This document shows, one piece after another, positions 8,754 to 17,226 of a stretch of 64,000 bases of DNA. The stretch spans positions 1 through 64,000 of the forward strand of contig JAIBCC010000027.1 of the NCBI GenBank assembly GCA_019694395.1, given 5' to 3'. Origin of the DNA: Pyrinomonadaceae bacterium (GTDB taxonomy: Bacteria > Acidobacteriota > Blastocatellia > Pyrinomonadales > Pyrinomonadaceae). Every line of letters begins with the position of its first letter. Position 1 is the first letter of the stretch. The notes under the pieces were generated by a model, which worked only from the letters and a program-made list of their open reading frames with translations, had not been told where the DNA came from and made no database searches. The translations under genes were made by a program, and so were the position numbers.

Positions 8754-8786
8754 AACTCCGAGGGAAAATTCTTCGGAGTTTTTTTA
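8754..8786 (+). terminator. Rho-independent terminator after the glycine-zipper gene
   Basis: AACTCCGA (8754-8761) pairs perfectly with TCGGAGTT (8773-8780), followed by a run of seven T. It lies 36 bp after the stop at 8718. Confidence 0.9.
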
Positions 8787-8989
8787 TTGGAATAAAAACA
8801 TCCTAAAACCATTCAATACGTGCAATGATTTGATACAAAACTTATCCAAACTAAAAACCAATTATTTTTCTAACCTAATAAAACCTTTCTATTCAATATT
8901 TTACCTGTGTGGTATGAAATTTGAAGGAACTCTCAATGAAGCGGAAAATTATAAATTTTCGTTAATAAAAGGATCAAGGAGTTCAAGTT

Positions 8990-9526
8990 ATGATTAACGA
9001 TTATGAAGCAAGATATAATATTAAAGATACGAATTATGCAACGATAACGGATGTGATTTCAAATGATGAAATTAACTCAATTTTGAATAACTTAATTGTA
9101 GTTTCCAAAGATGGTGAAGAAGGATATAAACAAGCAGCGGAATGCGTTATAAATTCGGCTTTGAAAGCCAAATTTTATGACTACAGCCAACAAAGGGCTC
9201 ATTTTGCTGAGGAACTTCAAAGTTTAGTAGTAGAACTTGGCGGAAAACCTGAAGATGCAGGAAGTGTTACCGGCGCAATTTTCCGGGGATGGATGGACTT
9301 TAAGTCAGTATTAACCGGAAAAGATGAAGGCGCAGTTCTAAATGAGGTTGAACGGGGAGAAGATCACGCCAAAGATGCTTACTTAAAAGCGTTGGAGAAA
9401 AATCTCCCGGCAACAATTCATTCGGTGATAAACAATCAATTTGGTGTAATGAAAGAGGCACACGATCATATAAAATTAATGAGAGATGCTGATAATAAAT
9501 TTGCCCAAAAAACATCAAGCCGTTAA
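8990..9526 (+). CDS. PA2169/DUF2383 family four-helix-bundle protein
   Basis: A 178-residue, fully helical soluble protein. The blocks DEINSILNNLIVVSKDGEEGYKQAAE, FAEELQSLVVELGGKPEDAGSVTGAIFRGWMDFK and EVERGEDHAKDAYLKALE follow the ferritin-like DUF2383 pattern. Acidic and His positions (EEGY, EVERGEDH) fall where a di-metal site could sit. The family is poorly characterised and often stress-linked. AAGGAG precedes the ATG at 8990. It is a single-gene unit between a terminator and the DUF2807 gene. Confidence 0.8.
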   Translation: MINDYEARYNIKDTNYATITDVISNDEINSILNNLIVVSKDGEEGYKQAAECVINSALKAKFYDYSQQRAHFAEELQSLVVELGGKPEDAGSVTGAIFRGWMDFKSVLTGKDEGAVLNEVERGEDHAKDAYLKALEKNLPATIHSVINNQFGVMKEAHDHIKLMRDADNKFAQKTSSR

Positions 9527-9667
9527 AAAAATTTGGTTTTGAAGTGTTTGGAATAAGGAAATAACTTTAATTTTTCGATGTCATATTTAAATTTTTGAAA
9601 TATTTTCGGAACTTCTCGAAATTTATTTTCGTTAGCAATTTCTGAGAGTCCTTCGGAGAAAATAAAT

Positions 9668-10369
9668 ATGAGAAAAGTTAAAGTTATTATTTTTATTGTT
9701 GCGTTGATTATTGGCTTGACGTTTGCCAAAGTTTTCGGAGCGGTTTTAGGTTTTGGTTTACCGACCGTCAGTTTTAATATTTTTTCGGGCATCAAAGGTT
9801 CCGGTGTTGTCAAAGTTGAAAAACGTGAAGTTTCAAACTTCAAAAAAATTGATACCAGTGGAATTGTCAATTTAGAGGTAACTGCACAAAAAGATTTCGA
9901 TGTTAATGTCGAAACGGATGACAATTTACTCGAATATGTTGTGACTGAAGTCAAAGGTGATACTTTGAAAATTTATACCAAACAAAATATTTCACCAAGA
10001 AATAAAATTCGCGTAGTTGTCGCAATGCCGGATTTAACCGGTGTAGATGTTTCGGGTATAGCAAAAGTAACTGCGAACAATATCAAAACCGAATCATTTA
10101 ATCTCGACATCAGTGGAGCATCTAAAGTCGAATTAAACGGCGAAGCAAATAATTTGATTATTGATGCCAGCGGTGCCAGCAAAATTGATGCAGAAAATTT
10201 GAAGGTTGCCAATGCCAATGTTGGTGTCAGCGGTGCTTCAAATATTACGGTCAACGCAACCGAAGAAGTTAGAGCCAATGCTTCCGGCGCCAGCAAAATC
10301 AATTATGTCGGTGAGCCGAAAAATGTTATCAAACATGTTTCCGGTGCCAGCAAAGTTTTGCAAAAATAA
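9668..10369 (+). CDS. Exported DUF2807 (head GIN domain) protein
   Basis: An N-terminal hydrophobic stretch (VKVIIFIVALIIGLTFAKVF) acts as signal or anchor. The rest is a right-handed beta-helix-like DUF2807 domain, seen as repeated phrases VSGIAKVTAN, DISGASKVEL, DASGASKIDA, VSGASNITVN, ASGASKINYV and VSGASKVLQ, each about 20 residues apart. The GASK repeat is regular enough to predict stacked beta-helix rungs. Such proteins sit in the periplasm or on the cell surface. Their function is unknown. A terminator follows within 30 bp. Confidence 0.85.
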   Translation: MRKVKVIIFIVALIIGLTFAKVFGAVLGFGLPTVSFNIFSGIKGSGVVKVEKREVSNFKKIDTSGIVNLEVTAQKDFDVNVETDDNLLEYVVTEVKGDTLKIYTKQNISPRNKIRVVVAMPDLTGVDVSGIAKVTANNIKTESFNLDISGASKVELNGEANNLIIDASGASKIDAENLKVANANVGVSGASNITVNATEEVRANASGASKINYVGEPKNVIKHVSGASKVLQK

Positions 10370-10395
10370 ATTTAGGGAAAAAGTAAAAGGTAAAG

Positions 10396-10425
10396 GGTAA
10401 AACTAATTTTGGTTTTACCTTTTTA
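10396..10425 (+). terminator. Rho-independent terminator after the DUF2807 gene
   Basis: GGTAAAAC (10396-10403) pairs with GTTTTACC (10412-10419), followed by T-rich sequence. The left arm belongs to a low-complexity AAGTAAAAGG-type repeat, and a related inverted copy occurs at about 10500-10531. Confidence 0.7.
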
Positions 10426-10529
10426 TCTTTTTAAATGCCAGCTCTTGTTATTGAAATTTTGAAAACTTCAACTCAAAAACTGAGCCAAATAAAATCAAGC
10501 TTTCCCTTTGCCCCTTTCCTTTTTACTTT

Positions 10530-10961
10530 TCACGTCTCAGTCGCTTTGGTTTGAATTCCCCGCAAAATATTCTCGCTATCTAAACCAACTACAAAAATAT
10601 CGATCTCTTTTTTACCAATACGAAGAACTTTTTTTTGTATCAAATTTGTTTTAAGTAATTCTTTCAGCTGAACGAACTTTTCGGTCATCTTTCGTTCGTC
10701 TTCACCAAACCATTTTTGCATTTTGATTAAAGGAGCAAAAAAGTCATCAAAACCGTTCACTTCAATTTTTAAATCATTTGATTTGCCGATTTGGAGTAAA
10801 ACCGTTTCTGAAGTGACAGAATCCGCTTGCTGTCCGGCAAAAGCAATTATTGGAGCGTCGCTTTCGCTCATATAAACAAGCCCTGCAACAGTTTCGGCGA
10901 TTTGCTCATTCAAAGTATTAGCTTGTTCCTCCAAAGCAACCTTTTTTTTTCTCCGTGACAT
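10530..10961 (-). CDS. Nuclease A inhibitor (NuiA)-like protein
   Basis: The 143-residue protein has a basic start (MSRRKKKVALEE) and then LAGLVYMSESDAPI-type sequence (seen as VAGLVYMSESDAPIIAF). This resembles the YMSESD-type core of NuiA, the cyanobacterial protein that blocks the sugar-non-specific nuclease NucA. After it come FDDFFAPLIKMQKWFGEDE and a C-terminal beta strand IDIFVVGLD, consistent with the compact NuiA fold. No nuclease partner is adjacent. It is divergent from dnaA, sharing the 411-bp box-containing spacer. The family assignment is moderately sure; the target is unknown. Confidence 0.65.
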   Translation of the reverse strand: MSRRKKKVALEEQANTLNEQIAETVAGLVYMSESDAPIIAFAGQQADSVTSETVLLQIGKSNDLKIEVNGFDDFFAPLIKMQKWFGEDERKMTEKFVQLKELLKTNLIQKKVLRIGKKEIDIFVVGLDSENILRGIQTKATET

Positions 10962-11372
10962 AAAATTTGCTCCAAATATATTTCTAAAACGAAGTCTATC
11001 ACATAAACTTTTACCGCCAAACCCTTGCTAAAAAGGTATTTATAAGGCTTTTTAAAAATTTTCCGCAACCTGTGGATTTCTTCTTGCAAAATCAATCAAA
11101 ATTTGTTACTCTTTGAGCCGTTTCTAATAACTAAAGCAACTGTAAGTTATTGAAAATAAAACACTTAAAGTTTTACTTTAACTTTTAAGCACTTTCCACA
11201 ACCCTGTGGAAAACCCTGTGGAAAACTTTCGATTTTTTGAAGAAAATCCTGTAAAGTGACCGATTTTGAAAGGTTTTAGATAAATTTGGAAAATCCCCCA
11301 TCAGTTATTTTGAGTTTCCAAAAATGCTTAAAAGTTTAGCAATGGAATTAAGAAATTTTTCGGAGAAAGATA
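10962..11372. promoter_or_regulatory. dnaA upstream region with DnaA-box-like sites
   Basis: This 411-bp non-coding stretch separates the NuiA-like gene from dnaA. Box-like 9-mers are CTTTCCACA (11192-11200), TGTGGAAAA on the reverse strand (11205-11213 and 11217-11225), and a weaker TGTGGATTT (11071-11079). The tight trio at 11192-11225 is where DnaA could repress its own promoter or form one half of a split origin. No open frame with coding character is seen. Confidence 0.75.
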
Positions 11373-12818
11373 ATGAATACTTCGGTAGAAAAAATAAATG
11401 TTTGGAACAATATTCTCCAATCGGTCGAAAAAAGATTAAATCGTCAAATTTTTGATTCGTGGTTTCGCCCGATTCAATTTGAAGGCTTTGACACAGAAAA
11501 AAATGTCTTGCACCTGCGCGCAACTCAAGTCAATAAGGACTGGGTTCAAACTTATTATTCAGATTTACTCTCACAAACTCTAAAGGAATTAAATATTTCT
11601 AACTGCCTTTTTGATTGGAAAATTGAGGAAACCAAATTACCCGAAGATTTTTTAGATGATGATGAGGAAGAAGAATTTTTCTTTGAAAAGCAAAAACCGG
11701 TCAGCAATACCATCGGATTTAATTTTATGGAAAATTCAACTCCGCCGAATCCGGTTAAAAGCACCACAACAAATTTTGTTGACATTGAACCAATAGAAAA
11801 TTCTTTAAATCCGAAATATAAATTTGAAAGTTTTGTGGTCGGCGCGTGTAATCAATTTGCCCACGCTGCCAGTCTCGCAGTTGCCGAAGCTCCGGGAAAA
11901 ACCTACAATCCAATGTTCATTTACGGCGGGGTCGGTTTGGGAAAAACCCATTTGATGCACGCAATGGGACACGCCATCAAGGAACAAAATCGTCATTTGC
12001 GCGTTGCTTATATTTCCGCCGAAAAATTTATGAACGAATTAATTAACGCAATTCGTTACGACAAAACTCAAACTTTCCGCGACAAATATCGTTCAATTGA
12101 TGTGCTTTTAATGGATGATGTGCAGTTTATGGCAGGAAAAGAGCGCACCCAGGAAGAATTTTTCCATACTTTTAACGCTCTTCACAATGAACAAAAACAA
12201 ATCGTTATCACTTCGGATTGTCCGCCGCGAGAAATTCCGACTTTAGAAGAAAGACTGCATTCACGGTTTGAATGGGGATTAATTGCCGATATTGAACCGC
12301 CGGATTTAGAAACAAAAGTTGCGATTCTAAAACGCAAAGCAGATTTAGACGGCGTGATGTTATCAGACGAAGTAGCATTTTTTATTGCCAGCAAAGTTAA
12401 AAGCAACATTCGTGAGCTGGAAGGTTCGCTCGTGCGTCTGGTCGCAATCTCTTCTCTGCGTGGAGTTCCGATTTCAAAAATGCTGGCTCAGGACGCAATC
12501 CGTAATATCGTGGACAGCGATCAGCCGGAAGGAATCACAATGGATCGGATTGCAAAATTAGTTTCATCGCATTACAAACTGACAGTCGAAGAATTGAAGT
12601 CCAAAAATAATTCACGTCAGATCGCCGTTCCGAGACAGGTTGCAATGTATCTTTGTAAAAGATTAACCAAACATAGTTTTCCTGAGATCGGGCGTGAGTT
12701 TGGCGGCAAACATCATACAACTGTAATGCACTCGGTTGAGAAGATTGATGCACTCAGTAAGGAAGATAGAAATTTCCACAGAGTTGTCAGCGATTTAATA
12801 GATAATCTTTGCAATTAA
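11373..12818 (+). CDS. dnaA: Chromosomal replication initiator DnaA
   Basis: DnaA binds origin boxes, oligomerises with ATP and melts DNA. The 481-residue protein shows all domains. Domain I is the N-terminal WNNILQSVEKRLNRQIFDSWF. An acidic linker follows at about residues 88-140, including DDDEEEEFFFE. The AAA+ core has Walker A GGVGLGKT (185-192), Walker B LLMDDVQF and RLHSRFEWG. The C-terminal DNA-binding helices carry the signature GGKHHTTVMHSVEKI. The start ATG at 11373 follows a GGAGA motif. DnaA boxes lie on both sides. Confidence 0.98.
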   Translation: MNTSVEKINVWNNILQSVEKRLNRQIFDSWFRPIQFEGFDTEKNVLHLRATQVNKDWVQTYYSDLLSQTLKELNISNCLFDWKIEETKLPEDFLDDDEEEEFFFEKQKPVSNTIGFNFMENSTPPNPVKSTTTNFVDIEPIENSLNPKYKFESFVVGACNQFAHAASLAVAEAPGKTYNPMFIYGGVGLGKTHLMHAMGHAIKEQNRHLRVAYISAEKFMNELINAIRYDKTQTFRDKYRSIDVLLMDDVQFMAGKERTQEEFFHTFNALHNEQKQIVITSDCPPREIPTLEERLHSRFEWGLIADIEPPDLETKVAILKRKADLDGVMLSDEVAFFIASKVKSNIRELEGSLVRLVAISSLRGVPISKMLAQDAIRNIVDSDQPEGITMDRIAKLVSSHYKLTVEELKSKNNSRQIAVPRQVAMYLCKRLTKHSFPEIGREFGGKHHTTVMHSVEKIDALSKEDRNFHRVVSDLIDNLCN

Positions 12819-13294
12819 TTAAAGAAAGTTAAACGTAAAACAGAGTATTTTTTTCCACAAGACAGTTTTTTAAGTGAACATATATTAAATGTTTGCTTAC
12901 AATAATTAAAATATGTTTTCCACTTTTCCACAGGCTGTGTAAAACTTCAGGTTGTGGAAAAGTAGAAAAGGATTTTTACGCTCAAAGTTTTCCACAGATT
13001 TAAAGTTTTCCACAGACTTTTCCACATCACCTGTGGACGACTAAATTTAAACATTTCAATAATAAACCGGCTTTTCCACTTTTCCACAGCCCCTACTAAT
13101 ACTACTATCTAAATATATATAATTTTAAAGTATTAGAAATAGTAAAACAGTCGAAAGTTTTAAAAGAAAATCTTTGAGTAAATGGGAAAATTGGAATTGG
13201 CTTAGTGAGAAAATTAAACAAAAAAATTTTGGCTTCAAGATTAGGCAAAACAATTTAAAATAGCCATTGAGTTTGATTCAAAGGAGATTGCAAA
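12819..13294. other. oriC: Chromosomal replication origin (oriC), DnaA-box cluster
   Basis: The 476-bp non-coding gap after dnaA holds seven exact TTTTCCACA 9-mers or complements: 12851-12859, 12924-12932, 12953-12961 (reverse), 12988-12996, 13006-13014, 13018-13026 and 13080-13088. There are also two TTTTCCACT variants (12916-12924, 13072-13080). Each exact 9-mer differs by one base from the TTATCCACA consensus. The last box is followed by a C-rich spacer, a trinucleotide series and an AT-rich stretch to about 13130. This density and order identify the origin with high confidence. Confidence 0.92.
13093..13130. other. DnaA-trio and AT-rich unwinding element of oriC
   Basis: Directly after the box at 13080-13088 and a short C-rich spacer comes CTA-CTA-ATA-CTA-CTA (13093-13107). 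On the opposite strand this reads as the 3'-GAT-like DnaA-trio repeat known from the basal unwinding system of Bacillus. TATCTAAATATATATAATTT follows as the likely melting site. Box, GC spacer, trio and AT stretch are in the expected order. Confidence 0.8.
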
Positions 13295-13843
13295 ATGAAA
13301 AAGTATTTCTATTTAAACTTGATAGTTTTGTTAGGATTTTTTTTAAGTTCAAAAAGTTTAGGTCAGAGCAAAGAACCAGTTTACTATGAGTTTTCTAAAA
13401 AGTATGTTTTTACTTCCGCTGTAATACAATCTGAGTTTCCAGTGCATTTTAGAGAAATCAAGATTGTTACACGCGAGGAATCAATAACTCCAAAAATTTA
13501 TTGGACAATTGAAAATAATTCTGACAAGCCGGTAAAGAGTTATTCAGTTGCGTTTAGAATATTCCATTCAGTTCAAGAGTGGAAAAGCTTCGGACCTGTT
13601 TTAGGTTTTAGTGAAACATACAATAAGGATATACCCCTTATCCTCCCAAAAAAATCATATACAAATGACATTATTACTCCTAAACCTATCCCTTCATCTA
13701 TGGAAGAAAAAATTTTTTCAAAATCAAAATCAAAGGAAGATGCTTGGTTCACTGGAATTGTATGTATTGGAATTATTAAGGAGGTTGAATTTATGGATGG
13801 CACAAAAATTGAGGCAGATAAAACCTTGTTTGATGATTTTTAA
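13295..13843 (+). CDS. Small secreted protein of unknown function between oriC and dnaN
   Basis: The 182-residue protein has a signal peptide (MKKYFYLNLIVLLGFFLSSK, cleavage near SLG-Q) and a mature domain with beta-rich sequence such as YWTIENNSDKPVKSYSVAF. That phrase resembles immunoglobulin-like domains in which a flexible N-NS-DKPV turn links two strands. AAAGGAG precedes the ATG at 13295. No enzyme motif was seen. Its place between dnaA and dnaN, normally adjacent genes, is unusual. Confidence 0.75.
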   Translation: MKKYFYLNLIVLLGFFLSSKSLGQSKEPVYYEFSKKYVFTSAVIQSEFPVHFREIKIVTREESITPKIYWTIENNSDKPVKSYSVAFRIFHSVQEWKSFGPVLGFSETYNKDIPLILPKKSYTNDIITPKPIPSSMEEKIFSKSKSKEDAWFTGIVCIGIIKEVEFMDGTKIEADKTLFDDF

Positions 13844-14023
13844 AATTTAAGGTTGGATTATTGCAAAAAAAAAGTATAAAAATTTGGAAAGTAAAACTTT
13901 AGGATTTTACAGAATTTGGGAAGAAAAATTTATTAAGATTTTATGTTTGTAGAAACATCAAAGTAACACTAAAATAGTTAAAAAAAATTAACCAAAGACT
14001 TCCCATACAGGTTAGGAGCAATT

Positions 14024-15190
14024 ATGGAATTTGTAATTAAGCAAAGTGCTTTAAAAGAAGAACTCGGATTTGTGCAAGGCATCGTTGAAAAGAAATCTAC
14101 AATTCCGGTTTTGTCAAATATTTTGATCGAATCAGTTGGCGAAGGAACGATTCGAATCGTTGGAACAGACCTTGATGTCACGATTCGCTGTGAAACCTCA
14201 GCCGAAATCAAACAGGCGGGTTCGATGTGCATTCAGGCACGCAAACTTTTTGATATTGTCCGACTTTTAGAAAATCAGGACGTTCATTTTACCAAAGAAG
14301 AAAATGAATGGGTTCGGATGAGCTGCGGCAAATCAAAATTCCGGCTGGCAGGTGTTTCCCGGGAACAATTCCCGGAAGTTCCTGAATTCCGCAGCACACC
14401 GTTAAAATTGTCAGCCAAAGTTTTTAATCATTTTATTCAACATACGAGTTTTGCGATTACACAGGAACAATCACGTTTTACCCTCTCCGGTGCAAAATTT
14501 ATGGTTGGAGACGGGACCGTCAAAATGGTGACAACTGACGGACATCGTTTGGCGTTCATTGAAAAACAAGAATCGTTGGATGGAACAATGGATGCCTTGA
14601 TTCCGAAAAAAGCTTTGATCGAACTAACCAAAATTTCCCGTGATTCAAACGGTGAAATCAGTTTTGGCGAAGATCCGAACCATATTTATTTTGAAGTTGA
14701 CGGACGTTTATTGATTACACGCAAGCTTTCGGGAACTTTTCCAAATTACGAAATGGTAATTCCGAAAAGCAATGACAAAACTGCAACCTTTGATGCCGAA
14801 GAAATGAAAGCTGCAATTCGACGGGTTTCATTGATGGCGGATGAAAGAACTCGTTCAGTCAAATTAACCATCAAATCGGGCGAAATCGAAATCAGTTCAC
14901 AAGCCGCCGAAGAAGGCGAGGCAAATGAATATATCACCGCTGATTATCAGGGCGAAGAGGTAACGCTCGGATTCAATTCTGCATATTTGCAAGATTTTTT
15001 GAATGTGGTTAGTGCGAACGAAGCCGAAGCCGCACAGGAAACTGAAACGGAAGGCGAAACGGTGAAAGTAAAAGACGGAAGATTGCGTCTGGCTTTGGAT
15101 TTTAAAGACAGCAATGCTCAAACCTTAGTTCGTTTGGCAAACGACACAACCTATGATTACAAATATATCGTAATGCCTTTGAGAATATGA
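14024..15190 (+). CDS. dnaN: DNA polymerase III beta subunit (sliding clamp)
   Basis: DnaN forms the ring that tethers DNA polymerase III to DNA. The 388-residue protein shows the three-domain clamp pattern: MEFVIKQSALKEELGFVQGI at the start, VTTDGHRLAF in the middle and the terminal YKYIVMPLRI, whose MPLR ending is diagnostic. One oddity is an acidic insertion EAEAAQETETEGETVKVKD in the third domain. TTAGGAGCA precedes the ATG. It is separated from dnaA by the origin and one small gene. Confidence 0.97.
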   Translation: MEFVIKQSALKEELGFVQGIVEKKSTIPVLSNILIESVGEGTIRIVGTDLDVTIRCETSAEIKQAGSMCIQARKLFDIVRLLENQDVHFTKEENEWVRMSCGKSKFRLAGVSREQFPEVPEFRSTPLKLSAKVFNHFIQHTSFAITQEQSRFTLSGAKFMVGDGTVKMVTTDGHRLAFIEKQESLDGTMDALIPKKALIELTKISRDSNGEISFGEDPNHIYFEVDGRLLITRKLSGTFPNYEMVIPKSNDKTATFDAEEMKAAIRRVSLMADERTRSVKLTIKSGEIEISSQAAEEGEANEYITADYQGEEVTLGFNSAYLQDFLNVVSANEAEAAQETETEGETVKVKDGRLRLALDFKDSNAQTLVRLANDTTYDYKYIVMPLRI

Positions 15191-15294
15191 TTTTGTAAAA
15201 ATTTAGAAGACTAAACTAATATTGAAGCCTGTGAAATCTTTCAAAAAATTGGAAAATGAATCGCAGGCTTTAATTAATTGAATTGGAATTGAAA

Positions 15295-15795
15295 ATGAAG
15301 AAAACAAAAATTGAAAAACCATTGGTTGCTGTAATAATGGGTTCAACTTCAGATTGGGAAACGATGAAAAATGCGTCGGATATTTTGAGCGATTTCAATG
15401 TTCCGCACGAATGCAAAGTTGTTTCGGCACATCGCACGCCGGATCTACTGTTTGAGTTTTCAAAAACGGCTGAATCTCGCGGAATCGAAGTCATCATCGC
15501 CGGAGCGGGAGGTGCGGCACATCTTCCGGGGATGTGTGCCTCGCAAACGTGTCTGCCGGTCTTAGGCGTGCCCGTTCAAAGCAAAGCACTGTCGGGTATG
15601 GATTCGCTCCTTTCAATCGTCCAGATGCCCGCCGGAGTCCCTGTCGGCACTTTGGCAATCGGAACAGCCGGCGCAAAAAATGCTGCGCTGTTGGCAATTT
15701 CCATTATTTCAAACTCAAGACCTGATTTAAGGGAAAAATTACGGGAATTTAGAGAAAATCAAACGCAAACAGTTTTAGGTTCGGAGTTGGAATAA
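15295..15795 (+). CDS. purE: 5-(carboxyamino)imidazole ribonucleotide mutase
   Basis: PurE moves the carboxyl of N5-CAIR to give CAIR in purine synthesis. The 166-residue protein has VIMGSTSDWETMKNA, the active-site stretch VSAHRTPDLLFEF, and GAGGAAHLPGM typical of class I PurE. ATG 15295 is preferred; the frame is open to a TTG at 15283. No purK is present nearby. A possible hairpin (AAGCCTG/CAGGCTT, about 15225-15271) lies in the leader. Confidence 0.95.
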   Translation: MKKTKIEKPLVAVIMGSTSDWETMKNASDILSDFNVPHECKVVSAHRTPDLLFEFSKTAESRGIEVIIAGAGGAAHLPGMCASQTCLPVLGVPVQSKALSGMDSLLSIVQMPAGVPVGTLAIGTAGAKNAALLAISIISNSRPDLREKLREFRENQTQTVLGSELE

Positions 15796-15849
15796 AAAAT
15801 AAGTTGGAATGAGGTTGTTCTAAAATTATTTGAATCGGCAATTAATTTT

Positions 15850-16407
15850 ATGATTGAAAACAGAGAAAAAGAATGGCAACAACTTCAATCAAATGCCAGC
15901 CAAATTTTAGATAATCCAAAGTTATTACCAATTGACGAAAAAACAAAAAACTTTATCCCAATTTTGCACTTGTGGATTTCACCAACTTTTACTCCTGAAA
16001 AACATTGGATTTTCTACAAACCACAATCACAAATTAATCCACAGCCAAAACCTTTAATTAAACAAGTAATTTGGAAAAAAACTGAGGATTTCAAACGATT
16101 GAATGAACCATTAGTTGGAATAAAAGAAGGTTTTCACCTCGAACCGACATTTGAAATAAAATTGGCGGAAATTGAGTTGGAAAAACTGATTAAAATTATT
16201 GTAAATTTAGCCAAAATTAGTTTACCACCGTTCATAAAAGATGAGATTCTAGGACTTGATGGCGAACATTTCGGGATAGAAACTTTGGGGAATTATCATA
16301 ATGCAAGAGTAATTTGGTGGAGTTCGTTTCCGAAGGAATGGAAAGAATTAATAAATTGGTTTGAGAAAAAAAGAATATTTTTGGAAGAAAAATTTAGTGA
16401 AAATTGA
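15850..16407 (+). CDS. Hypothetical protein
   Basis: A 185-residue soluble protein with no signal peptide. It is rich in Lys, Glu and Trp, with phrases such as LHLWISPTFTPEKHWIFYKP and LDGEHFGIETLGNYHNARVIWW. The last phrase suggests a compact beta-rich domain, possibly similar to small proteins found beside polymorphic toxin loci, but I do not recognise the family. Its stop overlaps the GTG start of the AlkD-like gene by 11 bp, so the two are likely translated together. Confidence 0.65.
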   Translation: MIENREKEWQQLQSNASQILDNPKLLPIDEKTKNFIPILHLWISPTFTPEKHWIFYKPQSQINPQPKPLIKQVIWKKTEDFKRLNEPLVGIKEGFHLEPTFEIKLAEIELEKLIKIIVNLAKISLPPFIKDEILGLDGEHFGIETLGNYHNARVIWWSSFPKEWKELINWFEKKRIFLEEKFSEN

Positions 16408-17119
16408 AGAAATCATTAAAAAACTGGAATCGCTCAAAAATCCTGACAACATTGCCGGAATGGCACGATTTAGAATTGTTACGAAAAAGGCTTTTGGAAT
16501 TTCTGCACCGGTTTTGAAAGATTTTGCCAAAGAAATCAAAAAACAAACTGAAGAAAGGCACTCATTGGTTTTAGAACTCTGGCAAACTGAAATTCACGAA
16601 GCACGAATAATTGCATATTTAATTGATGATCCAAAACAAGTTACCGAATCACAAATGGACAGTTGGGTAAAAGACTTTGATAATTGGGCGATTTGTGACG
16701 GAACTTGCGGACATCTTTTTTGCAGAACTGATTTTGCTTACAAAAAGGTTTTTGAATGGTCTGAATGTGAAGAAGAATTTATCAAACGCGCCGGAATCGT
16801 TTTAATAGCGTGGCTCACGGTTCACGATAAAAAAGCTGATGATGAAAAAATTGCACAATTTTTACCAATTCTTGAAAATAAAGCCAACGACGACAGAAAT
16901 TTCATCAAAAAAGCAGTTAATTGGTCACTCAGACAAATCGGAAAACGAAATTTAAATCTAAATAAACTAGCTGTCGAATCCGCCGAAAAGATCAAAGCCC
17001 AAAACACAAAATCAGCCCGTTGGATTGCGGCGGATGCTTTGCGCGAATTAAAAAATGAAAAGACCTTAGAAAGAATTACTAGAAAAAGTGAACCAAATCA
17101 GAAAGTAGTTTTGTATTAG
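16397..17119 (+). CDS. DNA alkylation repair (AlkD-like HEAT repeat) protein
   Basis: The protein is built of HEAT-like helical pairs. Family hallmarks are FGISAPVLKDFAKEI, WQTEIHEARIIAYLID, VKDFDNWAICDGTC and FIKKAVNWSLRQIGKRN. AlkD-type glycosylases remove positively charged alkylated purines without base flipping. The Asp in the DNWAICD block matches the region holding the catalytic Asp of AlkD. GTG 16397 is chosen as start because GGAAGAA lies upstream at proper spacing, giving 240 residues. It overlaps the preceding unknown gene. Confidence 0.85.
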   Translation: MKIEEIIKKLESLKNPDNIAGMARFRIVTKKAFGISAPVLKDFAKEIKKQTEERHSLVLELWQTEIHEARIIAYLIDDPKQVTESQMDSWVKDFDNWAICDGTCGHLFCRTDFAYKKVFEWSECEEEFIKRAGIVLIAWLTVHDKKADDEKIAQFLPILENKANDDRNFIKKAVNWSLRQIGKRNLNLNKLAVESAEKIKAQNTKSARWIAADALRELKNEKTLERITRKSEPNQKVVLY

Positions 17120-17226
17120 TTATTTCCTTTTTTCCCTTAAGGCAACCTTTTCAAAATCTCACCGCATCCATAAGAACGGTTCAACCAAAAATCTCGAAAT
17201 AATTCAAAAAATTGGAGTTGCGTGGT

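Noticed and set aside
15225..15271. Riboswitch upstream of purE
   Set aside because: AAGCCTG/CAGGCTT encloses a long loop without the conserved core of any purine or PRPP riboswitch that I can see; it may just be a weak terminator for dnaN.
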